Part shown: in pieces, positions 16,850 to 26,140 of the stretch
Layout of the letters: each line of letters opens with the position of its first letter
Position numbering within the stretch: position 1 is the first letter of the stretch
From: Hyphomicrobiales bacterium
GTDB lineage: Bacteria > Pseudomonadota > Alphaproteobacteria > Rhizobiales > Rhizobiaceae
NCBI GenBank assembly: GCA_900470155.1
Contig: UBZT01000002.1
Location: 124,001-188,000 of the forward strand
DNA length: 64,000 bases
Direction: 5' to 3'
The notes under the pieces: generated by a model
What the model saw: only the letters and a program-made list of their open reading frames with translations
Told to the model about the DNA's origin: nothing
Database searches by the model: none
Program-made: the position numbers and the translations under genes

Positions 16850-19043
16850 TCGGCCAGAGACCACCAATCCGATAGATCAGATGAAGGTTGTCGGTCAGCC
16901 TGTGCGCCGCATCGACGGCGAACTGAAAGTAACGGGCAACGCGACCTATGCCTACGAATGGCAAGATCCGGACGGCCCCTCCGCCTACGGTTACCCTGTC
17001 GGCTCCGCCATTGCCAAGGGTCGCATCACCGCCATGGATGTCGGCGCGGCCGAAGCATCGCCAGGTGTGTTGGCCGTTGTGACAACGCTTGCCGTGGGCG
17101 ATCGCGAAAAAGGGCAATACAACACGGCCAAGCTTTTCGGTGGCGCTGAAATTCAGCACTATCATCAGGCCATCGCCGTGGTTGTTGCGGAAACTTTCGA
17201 ACAGGCTCGCGCCGCCGCGGCTCTTGTCAAAGTGGAATATGCCGAAGTCCAGGGACAGTTCTCCCTTGCGGACGGCAGGGATACGGCACAAAAACCCAAG
17301 GATGTCGATGACACGCCGCCCGACACTGCCGTTGGCGATTTTGACAGCGCCTTCGCCTCCGCGCCGATGACCCTGGACGAAGAGTATACGACGCCGGACC
17401 ACTCGCATTCGATGATGGAGCCACATGCATCCATTGCCGCGTGGAATGGGGAACAACTGACCCTGTGGACATCCAGCCAGATGATCGACTGGTGGCGTAC
17501 GGATCTTGCCGCAACCCTCGGCATCGACAAGGACAATATCCAACTCAAGTCACCCTATATTGGCGGCGGCTTCGGCGGAAAGCTCTTCTTGCGTGTTGAC
17601 GCGGTGCTGGCGGCTTTTGCCGCCAAGGCATCGGGTCGCACGGTTAAAGTCGCATTGCCGCGTCCATTCATGGCCAACAACACCACCCATCGGCCGGCGA
17701 CCATCCAACGGATCCGTATCGGTACCGAGCAGGACGGCAAAATCACAGCAATCGCCCACGAAAGCTGGTCCGGGGATCTTCCCGGCGGCGGGCCTGAGCC
17801 TGCCGTGATGCAGACGCGCCTGTTATATGCCGGCGCAAACCGGATGACCTCAATGAGGCTTGCTGCGCTGGATCTACCTGAGGGCAATGCCATGCGGGCG
17901 CCGGGAGAAGCACCCGGACTGATGGCCCTGGAGGTCGCCATCGACGAGATGGCCGAAAAGCTCGCCATGGACCCGGTAGCTTTTCGTATCCTCAACGACA
18001 CACAGGTGGATCCCGAAAATCCGAAGCGCCGCTTTACCCATCGCAATCTGATCGGCTGCCTGGAAACCGGCTCTGAACGTTTCGGCTGGAGCGAGCGTCG
18101 CCGACCGGGTGCCCGTCGCGACGGGAACTGGCTTGTCGGCATGGGCGTGGCCGCCGCTTTTCGAAACAATCTGCTGCTTCCGTCAGCTGCCAGGGTAAAG
18201 CTTGATCGCGAGGGCATCGTCACGGTCGAAACGGACATGACCGACATCGGAACCGGCAGCTACACAATCATTGCGCAAACCGCAGCCGAGATGCTCGGAT
18301 TGTCGGTCGACAAGGTGGTGGTCAAGCTGGGAGATTCGCGCTTTCCCGTATCCGCCGGGTCCGGCGGACAATTCGGGGCGAACTGTTCCACCTCAGGCGT
18401 CTACGCCGCCTGTGTCAAACTGCGGGAAGCGGTCGCGTCGGCCCTTGGCTTCAATTCCGACGACGTCGTGTTCGAGAATGGCGAAGTTCGCAGCGGTAAC
18501 AGATTTGCACCACTGGCCGCCGCCGCGGGTGTCGACGGTCTGGTTGCCGAAGATAAGATCGAGTGGGGCGATCTCTCCAAAACGCATCAACAATCGACAT
18601 TCGGCGCGCATTTCGTTGAAGTGGGTGTCGATGTCGCGACAGGCGAGACGCGCGTACGCAGGATGCTTGCCGTCTGCTCCGCCGGGCGCATTCTCAATCC
18701 GGTGACAGCGAGAAGCCAGGTGATCGGGGCGATGACCATGGGCGTGGGTAGTGCATTGTCGGAGGAGCTCGCGGTCGATACCCGCCGTGGTTTCTTCGTC
18801 AATCACGATCTCGCCGGTTACGAAGTGCCCGTACACGCCGACATTCCCCATCAGGAGGTCATCTTTCTCGAGGAAGAGGACCCGTATTCATCGCCGATGA
18901 AGGCAAAGGGTGTCGGGGAATTGGGGTTGTGTGGCGTTTCCGCGGCCATTGCGAACGCCATCCACAATGCTACCGGCGTTCGGCTCAGGCACTATCCACT
19001 GACGCTGGATAAGTTGATCGGCGGTCTTCCGGAGGTCGCTTGA
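16839..19043 (+). CDS. Aldehyde oxidoreductase, molybdenum cofactor subunit (PaoC-like)
   Basis: 734 residues with the Mo-binding large-subunit organisation of the xanthine oxidase family: substrate-domain start [13 protein letters not shown], the glycine-rich loop [30 protein letters not shown] and the catalytic-glutamate motif GVGELGLCG near the C-terminus. The PaoABC-type enzyme oxidises aromatic and aliphatic aldehydes to acids. The maturation chaperone PaoD (XdhC family) is not found next to the operon or elsewhere in the window. Overlapping reading frames with the two upstream genes indicate one operon. Confidence 0.92.
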   Translation: MKFDRPETTNPIDQMKVVGQPVRRIDGELKVTGNATYAYEWQDPDGPSAYGYPVGSAIAKGRITAMDVGAAEASPGVLAVVTTLAVGDREKGQYNTAKLFGGAEIQHYHQAIAVVVAETFEQARAAAALVKVEYAEVQGQFSLADGRDTAQKPKDVDDTPPDTAVGDFDSAFASAPMTLDEEYTTPDHSHSMMEPHASIAAWNGEQLTLWTSSQMIDWWRTDLAATLGIDKDNIQLKSPYIGGGFGGKLFLRVDAVLAAFAAKASGRTVKVALPRPFMANNTTHRPATIQRIRIGTEQDGKITAIAHESWSGDLPGGGPEPAVMQTRLLYAGANRMTSMRLAALDLPEGNAMRAPGEAPGLMALEVAIDEMAEKLAMDPVAFRILNDTQVDPENPKRRFTHRNLIGCLETGSERFGWSERRRPGARRDGNWLVGMGVAAAFRNNLLLPSAARVKLDREGIVTVETDMTDIGTGSYTIIAQTAAEMLGLSVDKVVVKLGDSRFPVSAGSGGQFGANCSTSGVYAACVKLREAVASALGFNSDDVVFENGEVRSGNRFAPLAAAAGVDGLVAEDKIEWGDLSKTHQQSTFGAHFVEVGVDVATGETRVRRMLAVCSAGRILNPVTARSQVIGAMTMGVGSALSEELAVDTRRGFFVNHDLAGYEVPVHADIPHQEVIFLEEEDPYSSPMKAKGVGELGLCGVSAAIANAIHNATGVRLRHYPLTLDKLIGGLPEVA

Positions 19044-19049
19044 GGTGAA

Positions 19050-19074
19050 GGCGGCAGCTGAACAGGCTGCCGCC
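19050..19074 (+). terminator. Hairpin after the aldehyde oxidoreductase operon
   Basis: Perfect 9-bp stem GGCGGCAGC / GCTGCCGCC with a 7-base loop, 6 bases past the large-subunit stop. Confidence 0.65.
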
Positions 19075-19208
19075 CTATGCAATATGAGCCGACATGCTGC
19101 CTCTAAATACCAAGGTCCGACCCGGTTTAAGTGGTTTGCGGTTGGCTCACAGAGCGTGGGACAAAGGATGCGGAACCTGAACTCAACATCCTGGGAGAGT
19201 GATGAGCC

Positions 19209-21854
19209 ATGGTCGATACCCTTTCGAAATACCGTGCGAAACGCGACTTCAAGAAGACAAGCGAACCGAGCGGCGAAACCCATGTCAAACCATCGAACCG
19301 TCGGCGATTTGTTATTCAGAAGCACGACGCGACGCGCCTGCACTATGACCTGCGACTTGAACTTGATGGAGTATTCAAGTCATGGGCGGTGACCCGGGGG
19401 CCTTCGCTCGATCCACAGGACAAACGGCTTGCGGTGGAAGTCGAAGATCATCCTCTCGACTACGGTGATTTCGAAGGCACGATCGCCAAGGGTCAATACG
19501 GCGGCGGCACGGTCATGCTGTGGGATCGCGGTTATTGGGAGCCGGAGGGAAACCAAACGCCCGAGCAAGCGCTGGCAAAAGGTGACTTGAAGTTCACTCT
19601 GGAAGGCGAGCGGTTGCACGGCAGCTTTGTGCTTGTTCGCATGCGCCATGACAGGAATGGCGGGAAGCGGACCAATTGGCTGCTGATCAAGCATCGTGAC
19701 GATTTTGCCGTTGAAAAAGATGGCGAAGCCGTGCTGGGAAAATACACGACGTCGGTTGCATCGGGTCGCTCGATGGACGCAATTGCCGCCGGCAAGGGGA
19801 AAAAGCCGAAGCCCTTCATGCTGGAAGGTGTGACAGTGACCGCAGACGCGGTGTGGAACAGCTGTGAAGGACTGGCGGCGGAAGAGCGCCGGGCAAGTGC
19901 CAAGGTGCCGAAGAAATCGAACGCCACGCTGGCAAAATCTCCCATGCCGGCGTTCATTGCTCCGCAGTTGTGCGAAACTCTGGTGCGTCCACCAACGGCC
20001 GATGGCTGGATTCATGAAATCAAATTTGACGGTTACCGCATCCAGATGCGCGTCGAGAACGGGTGCGTCACGCTGAAAACCCGCAAGGGCCTGGACTGGA
20101 CCGCAAAATATCCCGCGATTGCAAAGTCATCCTCAGCACTGGCCGATTGCCTGATTGACGGCGAAATCTGTGCCCTCGACGAAAACGGCGCTCCCGATTT
20201 TGCCGCACTTCAGGCGGCAATGTCCGAGGGAAGGACCGACAATCTGGTCTTTTTCGCCTTCGATCTGCTCTATGCTGCAGGCAGAAACCTTCAAGCGCTT
20301 CCCCTGACCGACCGCAAGGAACAACTGGCGACGTTGCTGGCTGAATCCGGTGAAGACGCCCGCCTTCGTTTCGTTGAGCATTTCGAAACCGGCGGTGACG
20401 CCGTGCTGAAATCAGCCTGCCGCCTGTCGCTTGAGGGCATCGTTTCCAAAAAAGGCGATGCGCCCTATCAATCCGGCCGGTCCTCTACATGGGCCAAGTC
20501 AAAGTGTCGGACCGGTCATGAGGTGGTGATCGGCGCCTATGCGAAAACCAACGGCGAATTCCGTTCTTTGCTTGTCGGTGTCTATCGCGGGGACCATTTT
20601 GTCCATGTCGGACGCGTCGGCACGGGCTATGGTGCAAAGACCGTCGCAACGCTCTTGCCCAAACTGAAGGCCATGAAGGCGGAGAAATCGCCCTTCACGG
20701 GTATTGGCGCGCCAAAGAACTCCCCCGATATCGTCTGGCTCAAGCCCGAGCTCGTCGCCGAAATCCAGTTTGCCGGCTGGACGGCTGACGGCCAGGTGCG
20801 CCAGGCTTCGTTCAAGGGGCTGCGGGAGGACAAGCCGGCAGCGGAGGTCGAGGCCGAACAGCAGGCGCCGCCAGAGCAGGCCAAGGTGCCAGACCCGGAT
20901 ATGGCGAAACCCGTTCCGAAACGCTCTCGACGCGCTGGCGGGAAACAAGAGGTCATGGGCGTGATGATCTCCAGTCCGGACAAACAACTCTGGCCCGATG
21001 CCGGAGATGGCGAGCCGGTAACCAAGGCCGATCTGGCAGGCTATTATGAAGCTGTCGGTCCTTGGATGATCGAGCATATCAAAGGCAGGCCATGTTCGAT
21101 CATTCGTGCACCGGATGGGATCGTCGGCGAACAGTTTTTCCAGCGCCATGCAATGCCGGGCACGTCGAACCTTGTAGAACTGGTGACCGTGTCGGGGGAC
21201 AAAAAACCTTACCTGCAAATCGATCGTATCGAAGGTCTCGCCGCCATTGCCCAGATCGGCGGCGTCGAACTCCATCCATGGAACTGTGAACCGGGGCAAC
21301 CGGAGGTGCCAGGCAGGCTGGTGTTCGATCTGGATCCGGGGCCGGGTGTGGAATTCGAGGCAGTGATCGAGGCAGCGCGCGAGATCCGTGACCGGTTGGA
21401 GGAATTGGGACTTGTCAGCTTCTGCAAAACCACCGGCGGCAAGGGGCTGCATGTTGTGACGCCAATCGCGGTCCCCAAACGTGAAAAACTAGATTGGGAC
21501 GCGGCAAAGAGCTTTGCGCACGATGTCTGCGAAGCGATGGCGCGCGACAATCCGGACCTCTATCTCATCAAGATGGCCAAGAAGCAGCGCGAGGGGCGAA
21601 TCTTCCTCGACTATCTGCGCAACGACCGAACGGCAACGGCCGTCGCTCCGCTATCGCCACGGGCACGCGCCGGGGCGACCGTTTCGATGCCGCTCAACTG
21701 GAGCCAGGTGAAAGCCGATCTCGATCCCAAGCGCTACACGATACGAACGGTGCCCGATATGCTCGCCAAATCGACCGCCTGGCAAGACTATGGGGATGCA
21801 CGGAAGTCGCTCGGCCTGGCGATCAAGCGGTTGAAGAAGACCACGGCCACGTGA
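19209..21854 (+). CDS. ligD: Multifunctional NHEJ ATP-dependent DNA ligase LigD
   Basis: 881 residues with three domains in the order phosphoesterase, ligase, polymerase. The 3'-phosphoesterase module is at about 30-190 ([15 protein letters not shown] with His39 and His45). The ligase is at about 245-545, with nucleotidyl-accepting Lys272 in [12 protein letters not shown], and SLEGIVSKK. The primase-type polymerase is at about 585-875, with metal-binding FDLDP (Asp707, Asp709), TTGGKGLH and DYLRNDRT. It repairs double-strand breaks together with Ku, filling and trimming ends before sealing. The linker 540-580 is proline- and lysine-rich. The gene is convergent with the two ku genes. Confidence 0.95.
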   Translation: MVDTLSKYRAKRDFKKTSEPSGETHVKPSNRRRFVIQKHDATRLHYDLRLELDGVFKSWAVTRGPSLDPQDKRLAVEVEDHPLDYGDFEGTIAKGQYGGGTVMLWDRGYWEPEGNQTPEQALAKGDLKFTLEGERLHGSFVLVRMRHDRNGGKRTNWLLIKHRDDFAVEKDGEAVLGKYTTSVASGRSMDAIAAGKGKKPKPFMLEGVTVTADAVWNSCEGLAAEERRASAKVPKKSNATLAKSPMPAFIAPQLCETLVRPPTADGWIHEIKFDGYRIQMRVENGCVTLKTRKGLDWTAKYPAIAKSSSALADCLIDGEICALDENGAPDFAALQAAMSEGRTDNLVFFAFDLLYAAGRNLQALPLTDRKEQLATLLAESGEDARLRFVEHFETGGDAVLKSACRLSLEGIVSKKGDAPYQSGRSSTWAKSKCRTGHEVVIGAYAKTNGEFRSLLVGVYRGDHFVHVGRVGTGYGAKTVATLLPKLKAMKAEKSPFTGIGAPKNSPDIVWLKPELVAEIQFAGWTADGQVRQASFKGLREDKPAAEVEAEQQAPPEQAKVPDPDMAKPVPKRSRRAGGKQEVMGVMISSPDKQLWPDAGDGEPVTKADLAGYYEAVGPWMIEHIKGRPCSIIRAPDGIVGEQFFQRHAMPGTSNLVELVTVSGDKKPYLQIDRIEGLAAIAQIGGVELHPWNCEPGQPEVPGRLVFDLDPGPGVEFEAVIEAAREIRDRLEELGLVSFCKTTGGKGLHVVTPIAVPKREKLDWDAAKSFAHDVCEAMARDNPDLYLIKMAKKQREGRIFLDYLRNDRTATAVAPLSPRARAGATVSMPLNWSQVKADLDPKRYTIRTVPDMLAKSTAWQDYGDARKSLGLAIKRLKKTTAT

Positions 21855-21894
21855 TCATCTTGTTGTCGGTCCAGCAATCGACAAGGCAACCTCT

Positions 21895-21912
21895 GCCAGT
21901 TATCGAACTGGC
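21895..21912. terminator. Hairpin between convergent ligD and ku genes
   Basis: 7-bp stem GCCAGTT / AACTGGC with an ATCG loop in the 69-base gap between the two stops. It could serve both directions. Confidence 0.45.
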
Positions 21913-21923
21913 TTGCCGCCGGT

Positions 21924-22733
21924 TCATTTCCTCGACCGCGTTTCCGCGGCAATGGACTTTTTCAAGGCATCCATGATGTTGATGACATTGCTCGGTGGCG
22001 ATGACGGCGGGGCTGGTTTCGGCTGGCGCGTGGTCTTTCTCTGGGCCTTCTTCTTCGTGTCAATAATATCCAGCAGCCGATCCTGAACGGGGTCTACCAC
22101 CATTTTCTCGGACCAGTCCTGCGTCTGCTTCTTGATCAGCTTTTGGATGAGCGGCATCATCGCAGCATCCGCTGTCGCCTCGCCAATGCCTTTGAAGTAG
22201 GTATCTTCATCGCGAACTTCGTCGCCGTAGCGCAGTGTCCAGAGCACAATGCCTTTGCCGCGTGGCTCTAGCATGACCGCGCGTTCGCGCCGGCTGATCA
22301 CCAGGCGTGAGATGCCAACCATCTTCTTCGCCTGCATCGCTTCACGGATAACTGAAAACGCCTCGTGGCCCACGGCGCCGTTCGGCGCGAGATAATAGGG
22401 CGTATCAAGCCAGATCCACTCAATACTGTCGCGTGGGGCGAAGGTGGAGACGTCAATGGTTTTGGTGCTGTCGAGTGCAACGGTGTCGAGTTCCTCTTCC
22501 TCGAGCAGGACATAGTCGTCCTCACCCCGCTTGAAGCCTTTGACCCCGTCGTCCTGCTCGACCTCCTTGCCGGTGACGGAATCGACATACTGGCTGACAA
22601 CGCGGTTCTTGGTCTGGCGGTTGAGCGTGTGAAACCGCACCTTTTCGCTTTCCGAGGTCGCCGGCATCATCTGCACCGAACACGTGACCAGCGAGAGCTT
22701 CAGATAGCCTTTCCAATAGGGGCGCACTGCCAT
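21924..22733 (-). CDS. ku: Ku protein, NHEJ DNA end binding (second copy of the pair)
   Basis: 269 residues. The bacterial Ku core (about 1-215) is clear: YWKGYLKLSLVTCSVQ, ...HTLNRQTKNRVVSQYVDSVTGKEV, the PYYLAPNG ring segment and SRRERAVMLEPRGKG. A short proline- and lysine-rich tail (KTTRQPKPAPPSSPP) follows and ends in a helix (NVINIMDALKKSI), a shape seen in LigD-recruiting Ku tails. It starts 15 bases after the stop of the other ku gene, so the two form an operon. Ku homodimers or heterodimers clamp broken ends and recruit LigD. Confidence 0.93.
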   Translation of the reverse strand: MAVRPYWKGYLKLSLVTCSVQMMPATSESEKVRFHTLNRQTKNRVVSQYVDSVTGKEVEQDDGVKGFKRGEDDYVLLEEEELDTVALDSTKTIDVSTFAPRDSIEWIWLDTPYYLAPNGAVGHEAFSVIREAMQAKKMVGISRLVISRRERAVMLEPRGKGIVLWTLRYGDEVRDEDTYFKGIGEATADAAMMPLIQKLIKKQTQDWSEKMVVDPVQDRLLDIIDTKKKAQRKTTRQPKPAPPSSPPSNVINIMDALKKSIAAETRSRK

Positions 22734-22748
22734 TTTAATCTGTCCCTG

Positions 22749-23645
22749 TTAACCGGCGCGACGCGTTGGCGCTGCGGACTTTTTGGATTTTACAGATGAC
22801 TTCGCCGGCGTTTTTTTACCCCCGGCGTTTTTGTTGGCGTTTGCGGCAGGGCGTTTCCCTCGGTTCGTCCCATCCTTGCCAGCGCTTTCGCGCAATGCCT
22901 GCAGCAGATCGGTTGGTTTAAACGCAGCCTCTGGTTTCCTTTTCGGCAAAGAGCGGCCTTCGATCTTGGCCTTGACCAGACCAGCGACGGCCTCTTCGTA
23001 GCGGTCATCGAAAGCGGAGACGTCAAATTTGCCTTTTTTGGTACCTATGATGTACTCGGCAAGCTCCAACATCTCGCCACCGATTTCGATGTCCGGGATA
23101 TCGACGAATGCCTCCTCTGCCGATCGAACCTCGTAGTCGAAGTTGAGGGTAGAAGCGATCAGGCCGTTTCCATGGGGCCGGATAAGGACGGTTCGCATGC
23201 GCCGGAACAGCACTGTGCTGGCAATTGCCGCGACCTTTTCCTTCTTCATGCCGTCGCGCAAAAGCACAAACGCCTCCGTGCCCAGCTTGTCGGGCGCCAG
23301 ATAATAAGGCTTGTCGAAATAGGTGGTGTCGATCTGCGCGCAGGGGACAAAGGCTTCGATCTTCAGTGTTTTGTCGCTGTCGGGCACGGCGCTGGCGATC
23401 TCATCCGGTTCAAGCACGATGAAATGACCGTCTTCCGTCTCGTAGCCCTTTACCTGATCGTCACGTTCAACCGGATCACCGGTTTCGCTATCAACAAACA
23501 CCCGGTTGACGCGATTGCCGGTTCGGCGGTTGAGAGTGTTGAATGCAATGCGCTCCGATGAGGAGGCTGCTGTGTAAAGCGCAACGGCGCAGGAAACCTC
23601 CCCGAACTTGATGAAGCCTTTCCAATTCGCTCTTGCGGACACCAT
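22749..23645 (-). CDS. ku: Ku protein, NHEJ DNA end binding (first copy, basic tail)
   Basis: 298 residues. Ku core at about 1-230 (ANWKGFIKFGEVSCAVALY, NTLNRRTGNRVNRVFVDSETG, KPYYLAPDK, FRRMRTVLIRPHGNG, IGTKKGKFDVSAFDDRYEEA). The tail holds a helix (FKPTDLLQALRESAGK) and then a strongly basic, alanine- and lysine-rich end (about 255-298) likely to bind DNA. The two copies are diverged (many core differences), so this is an old duplication rather than a recent repeat. An AAAGGAG site precedes the ATG, and an EcfG-type promoter lies about 36 bases upstream. Confidence 0.93.
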   Translation of the reverse strand: MVSARANWKGFIKFGEVSCAVALYTAASSSERIAFNTLNRRTGNRVNRVFVDSETGDPVERDDQVKGYETEDGHFIVLEPDEIASAVPDSDKTLKIEAFVPCAQIDTTYFDKPYYLAPDKLGTEAFVLLRDGMKKEKVAAIASTVLFRRMRTVLIRPHGNGLIASTLNFDYEVRSAEEAFVDIPDIEIGGEMLELAEYIIGTKKGKFDVSAFDDRYEEAVAGLVKAKIEGRSLPKRKPEAAFKPTDLLQALRESAGKDGTNRGKRPAANANKNAGGKKTPAKSSVKSKKSAAPTRRAG

Positions 23646-23680
23646 GGCGATCCGGCTCCTTTATCTTGTCGACCACACTC

Positions 23681-23705
23681 AACCAGCTGGATCGGCATTC
23701 GTTCC
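23681..23705 (-). promoter_or_regulatory. EcfG/RpoE2-type promoter upstream of the ku operon
   Basis: On the minus strand GGAAC, 17 bases, GTT (equivalently N16 then GGTT), one base off the full CGTT form. A transcript start near 23674 would leave a leader of about 29 bases before the first ku gene. Confidence 0.6.
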
Positions 23706-23822
23706 AGACTGACGTCAATAATCTGAAACCAGCATGCGCCCAGCTGGAGCGCATGCAGAAATGCGACCATGCAGGCGTCTGTTTGCCAGGAGCACACGAA
23801 GCCTTAAGCAAGCTGTGATGGA

Positions 23823-24632
23823 TTGTCTCGGCGATTAGACGAACTCAAGAATTCGGAGTGCCAACCTGTGTCGAAACAGTGCGAAGGATGCCGCGACGGT
23901 CGCTTGGATGTGCCGTTCTCGATGGCGTTCCAGCCGATTGTCGACATCCGGACAGGCGCGATCTTCGCGCATGAGGCCCTTGTCCGCGGACCGACCGGAG
24001 AAAGTGCCGCGACGGTTCTTAACCAGATCGACGCCGAAAACCGCTATGCATTTGACCAGGAATGTCGGGTCAAGGCGATCGAACTGGCATCAACCCTTTA
24101 CGACCCGGGCGACCAGGTGAAGTTATCAATCAACTTCATGCCAAATGCCGTCTACGAGCCACGCGCCTGTATTCGTCTGACGTTGGCGACCGCGACGAAA
24201 ACCGGTTTCCCCCTGGACCGCATCATTTTCGAATTCACCGAGAATGAGAAGCTCGATACCAAGCATGTCCTTCATATCCTGCGCACCTACAGGGAGATGG
24301 GGTTCAAGACTGCGATCGATGATTTCGGCGCAGGCCATGCGGGGCTGGCGCTGCTGACACAGTTTCAGCCGGACATCGTCAAACTGGACATGGATATGGT
24401 CCGCGGGATCGACATCGATCCTGTCAGGCGTACGATCGTCAAGCACACCCTACGCATGCTCGAGGAACTTGACGTTGTGCCGCTCTGCGAGGGGGTAGAA
24501 AGCGCCGAGGAGCTGAAGGTTCTGAACGACCTCGGCGTTTTTCTCATCCAGGGCTATGTCTTGGCCAGGCCGAGTTTCCAAAGCCTCGCGGTGCCGGTAG
24601 ACCCCCATACCCTGTTGACCGTGGTGCCGTAA
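23823..24632 (+). CDS. EAL-domain cyclic-di-GMP phosphodiesterase
   Basis: Up to 269 residues from a TTG at 23823; a GTG at 23868 with CGGAG upstream is an alternative start. A single EAL domain (about 30-265) retains the usual catalytic set: HEALVRG, SINFMPN, FEFTEN, AIDDFGAG, VKLDM, CEGVES and QGY. The sequence is closest in style to the EAL domains of blue-light (BLUF-EAL) proteins, but no BLUF or GGDEF domain is present. The short N-terminus has a CEGC motif (Cys20, Cys23) that could bind metal or sense redox. Expected role: hydrolysis of c-di-GMP in the cytoplasm. It is divergent from the ku genes. Confidence 0.88.
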   Translation: MSRRLDELKNSECQPVSKQCEGCRDGRLDVPFSMAFQPIVDIRTGAIFAHEALVRGPTGESAATVLNQIDAENRYAFDQECRVKAIELASTLYDPGDQVKLSINFMPNAVYEPRACIRLTLATATKTGFPLDRIIFEFTENEKLDTKHVLHILRTYREMGFKTAIDDFGAGHAGLALLTQFQPDIVKLDMDMVRGIDIDPVRRTIVKHTLRMLEELDVVPLCEGVESAEELKVLNDLGVFLIQGYVLARPSFQSLAVPVDPHTLLTVVP

Positions 24633-24939
24633 CAGGTCAGCCAGCCAATCGCTGGTCGATTGCGGAATCGACAGTCACTCGGTGATGCCTGCAGCGTGCT
24701 CGATGAAACAGCATTTTGCCCAGGGAGCCTGGTCCAGCAGATTGGACAAGAGATAGCGGGCTAACAATCGGCGGTAAACCGCGACTTTGTCGAGAGCCCT
24801 TCGCCTTCGCTTCCTGCAACCCTTCCGTTTCTGTCTGGGGCGAGCGAGCCATGCAGGCACGGAAACAGAAGGGTGCCAAACATGGGCGATGTGTCGCTGA
24901 CCGTTGTGTGCAACAGTCAGTCTGCGAAAAACTTCGTAA
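24633..24939. other. Intergenic, nothing recognised
   Basis: 307 bases between convergent genes. Frames of about 60-80 codons exist here on both strands but show no family similarity or start signals. Confidence 0.5.
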
Positions 24940-25260
24940 TTATTTGTTCTTCAGCAGCCAGATTTTCCCGGCCATGGTAATTTCCTGGTGCAATTGGTCC
25001 GCGGCGTCATCCGAACCGAGTTCGTTCAGAAGGCCGAAATCTCTCAGCTGGTTCACGGTCGTTGTCGTGGCGAACCGAATTTTGCGCGCCCGTTCCTTGA
25101 AGCGATCGGTCTTGGCATAGGTGATGGTGGCGTTCAAATGTGTCCACTTGTTGCCTTCTTGCGGATAGAGATCACCTTCCAGAGCAAGCTTTAAGCCCCG
25201 TAATTGTACGGGCGTCAACGTGATCGGCAGTATTTCAATCTTGTCGGGTGCTGTGGTCAA
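24940..25260 (-). CDS. Hypothetical protein, 106 residues
   Basis: Opens with a TTG at 25260 that has AAGGA about 8 bases upstream; no ATG or GTG is available near the start. The sequence is soluble and mixed alpha/beta, with a strand-rich N-terminus (IEILPITLTPVQLRGLKLA), a basic middle (KTDRFKERARKIRF) and a C-terminal helix. No domain was recognised. Its base composition and the absence of competing long frames on the other strand support coding, but function is unknown. It stands alone. Confidence 0.5.
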   Translation of the reverse strand: MTTAPDKIEILPITLTPVQLRGLKLALEGDLYPQEGNKWTHLNATITYAKTDRFKERARKIRFATTTTVNQLRDFGLLNELGSDDAADQLHQEITMAGKIWLLKNK

Positions 25261-25417
25261 AATCAGGTCCTTGCATACTGGAATGAGAAAAATCTAAGGC
25301 GGCTCATGGCCATCTGGGTTTGATTTAGCACGATGTAACGGCTGGCGACAACGAGGTGTGTGGACTTGCCCGCGCTCCCCCACCCCAAGCCGGCCCAAAA
25401 TCGCCCTCGAACCACGC

Positions 25418-26140
25418 TCAATCCGCCTTCAACCAGTCGGCAAGCTCCGCCTCGGCACGCTCGAGAGCCGCGTAATTCAACAGCTTCCGCAGCAATGCCA
25501 CGGTGACCGCACGCGCGCGCAGGTTGAATCGGCCGTCATCATGGTCGTCGGCCGCCATCTGGTAGACGTCCAGCTTCTCATACAGATGCTGCAGCCGGTT
25601 CTGCACGCTGCGCAAAGACAGGCCGCGTCGCCTGGAAATCGCCCGATCGGTCAGGCCCAGCGCGATATCCACGAGGATCTCGTATTCGGTGTCGCTGAAA
25701 CCGTTGACTTGGCCGAGGCTTTTCTGCTGCATGCCGCGCACCTCGCGGTCGATCACACATTGCGCCTCGACGAAGATGCTGCGCAGGGCCAGACGCAGCC
25801 GTTCGTCGGACGCCGATTTCAACACATAGCCATAGGCCGCCCCATCGGGTACGATACGCGAGACGCCGCGCACATAGGCCTCGTCCGAATAGTTGGACCA
25901 GAAAAGTATCCTCGTATCTGGCCGTTCTTTCCAGATGGTACGTGCCGCTTCGATGCCGTTGCGCGCCTGCATCTGGAGATCCATCACCACATGGGCCGAT
26001 TTGTTGTCGCGCGCGAGTTTTTCGCCCTGCGTGCCGTTATCGGCCTCGATCACCGTGTCGCATTCGGGCAAAGCGGCACAGACCGCCTCGTGCAGATAGG
26101 ACCGATGCAGCGGATCATCCTCGACGATCAAAACCTTCAT
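25418..26140 (-). CDS. Response regulator with LuxR/NarL-like DNA-binding output
   Basis: 240 residues from the ATG at 26140 with AGGAGAG upstream. The receiver domain (1-125) has acidic pocket EDD (8-10), phospho-acceptor Asp54 in VVMDLQM and the conserved Lys in YVLKSASD. The output part (about 150-215) resembles a LuxR-type helix-turn-helix (FSDTEYEILVDIALGLTDRA, then SVQNRLQHLYEKLDV) in a less canonical form. Its start overlaps the histidine kinase stop (ATGA), so the pair is co-translated. It faces away from the sugar importer, whose promoter region the pair probably controls. Confidence 0.88.
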   Translation of the reverse strand: MKVLIVEDDPLHRSYLHEAVCAALPECDTVIEADNGTQGEKLARDNKSAHVVMDLQMQARNGIEAARTIWKERPDTRILFWSNYSDEAYVRGVSRIVPDGAAYGYVLKSASDERLRLALRSIFVEAQCVIDREVRGMQQKSLGQVNGFSDTEYEILVDIALGLTDRAISRRRGLSLRSVQNRLQHLYEKLDVYQMAADDHDDGRFNLRARAVTVALLRKLLNYAALERAEAELADWLKAD

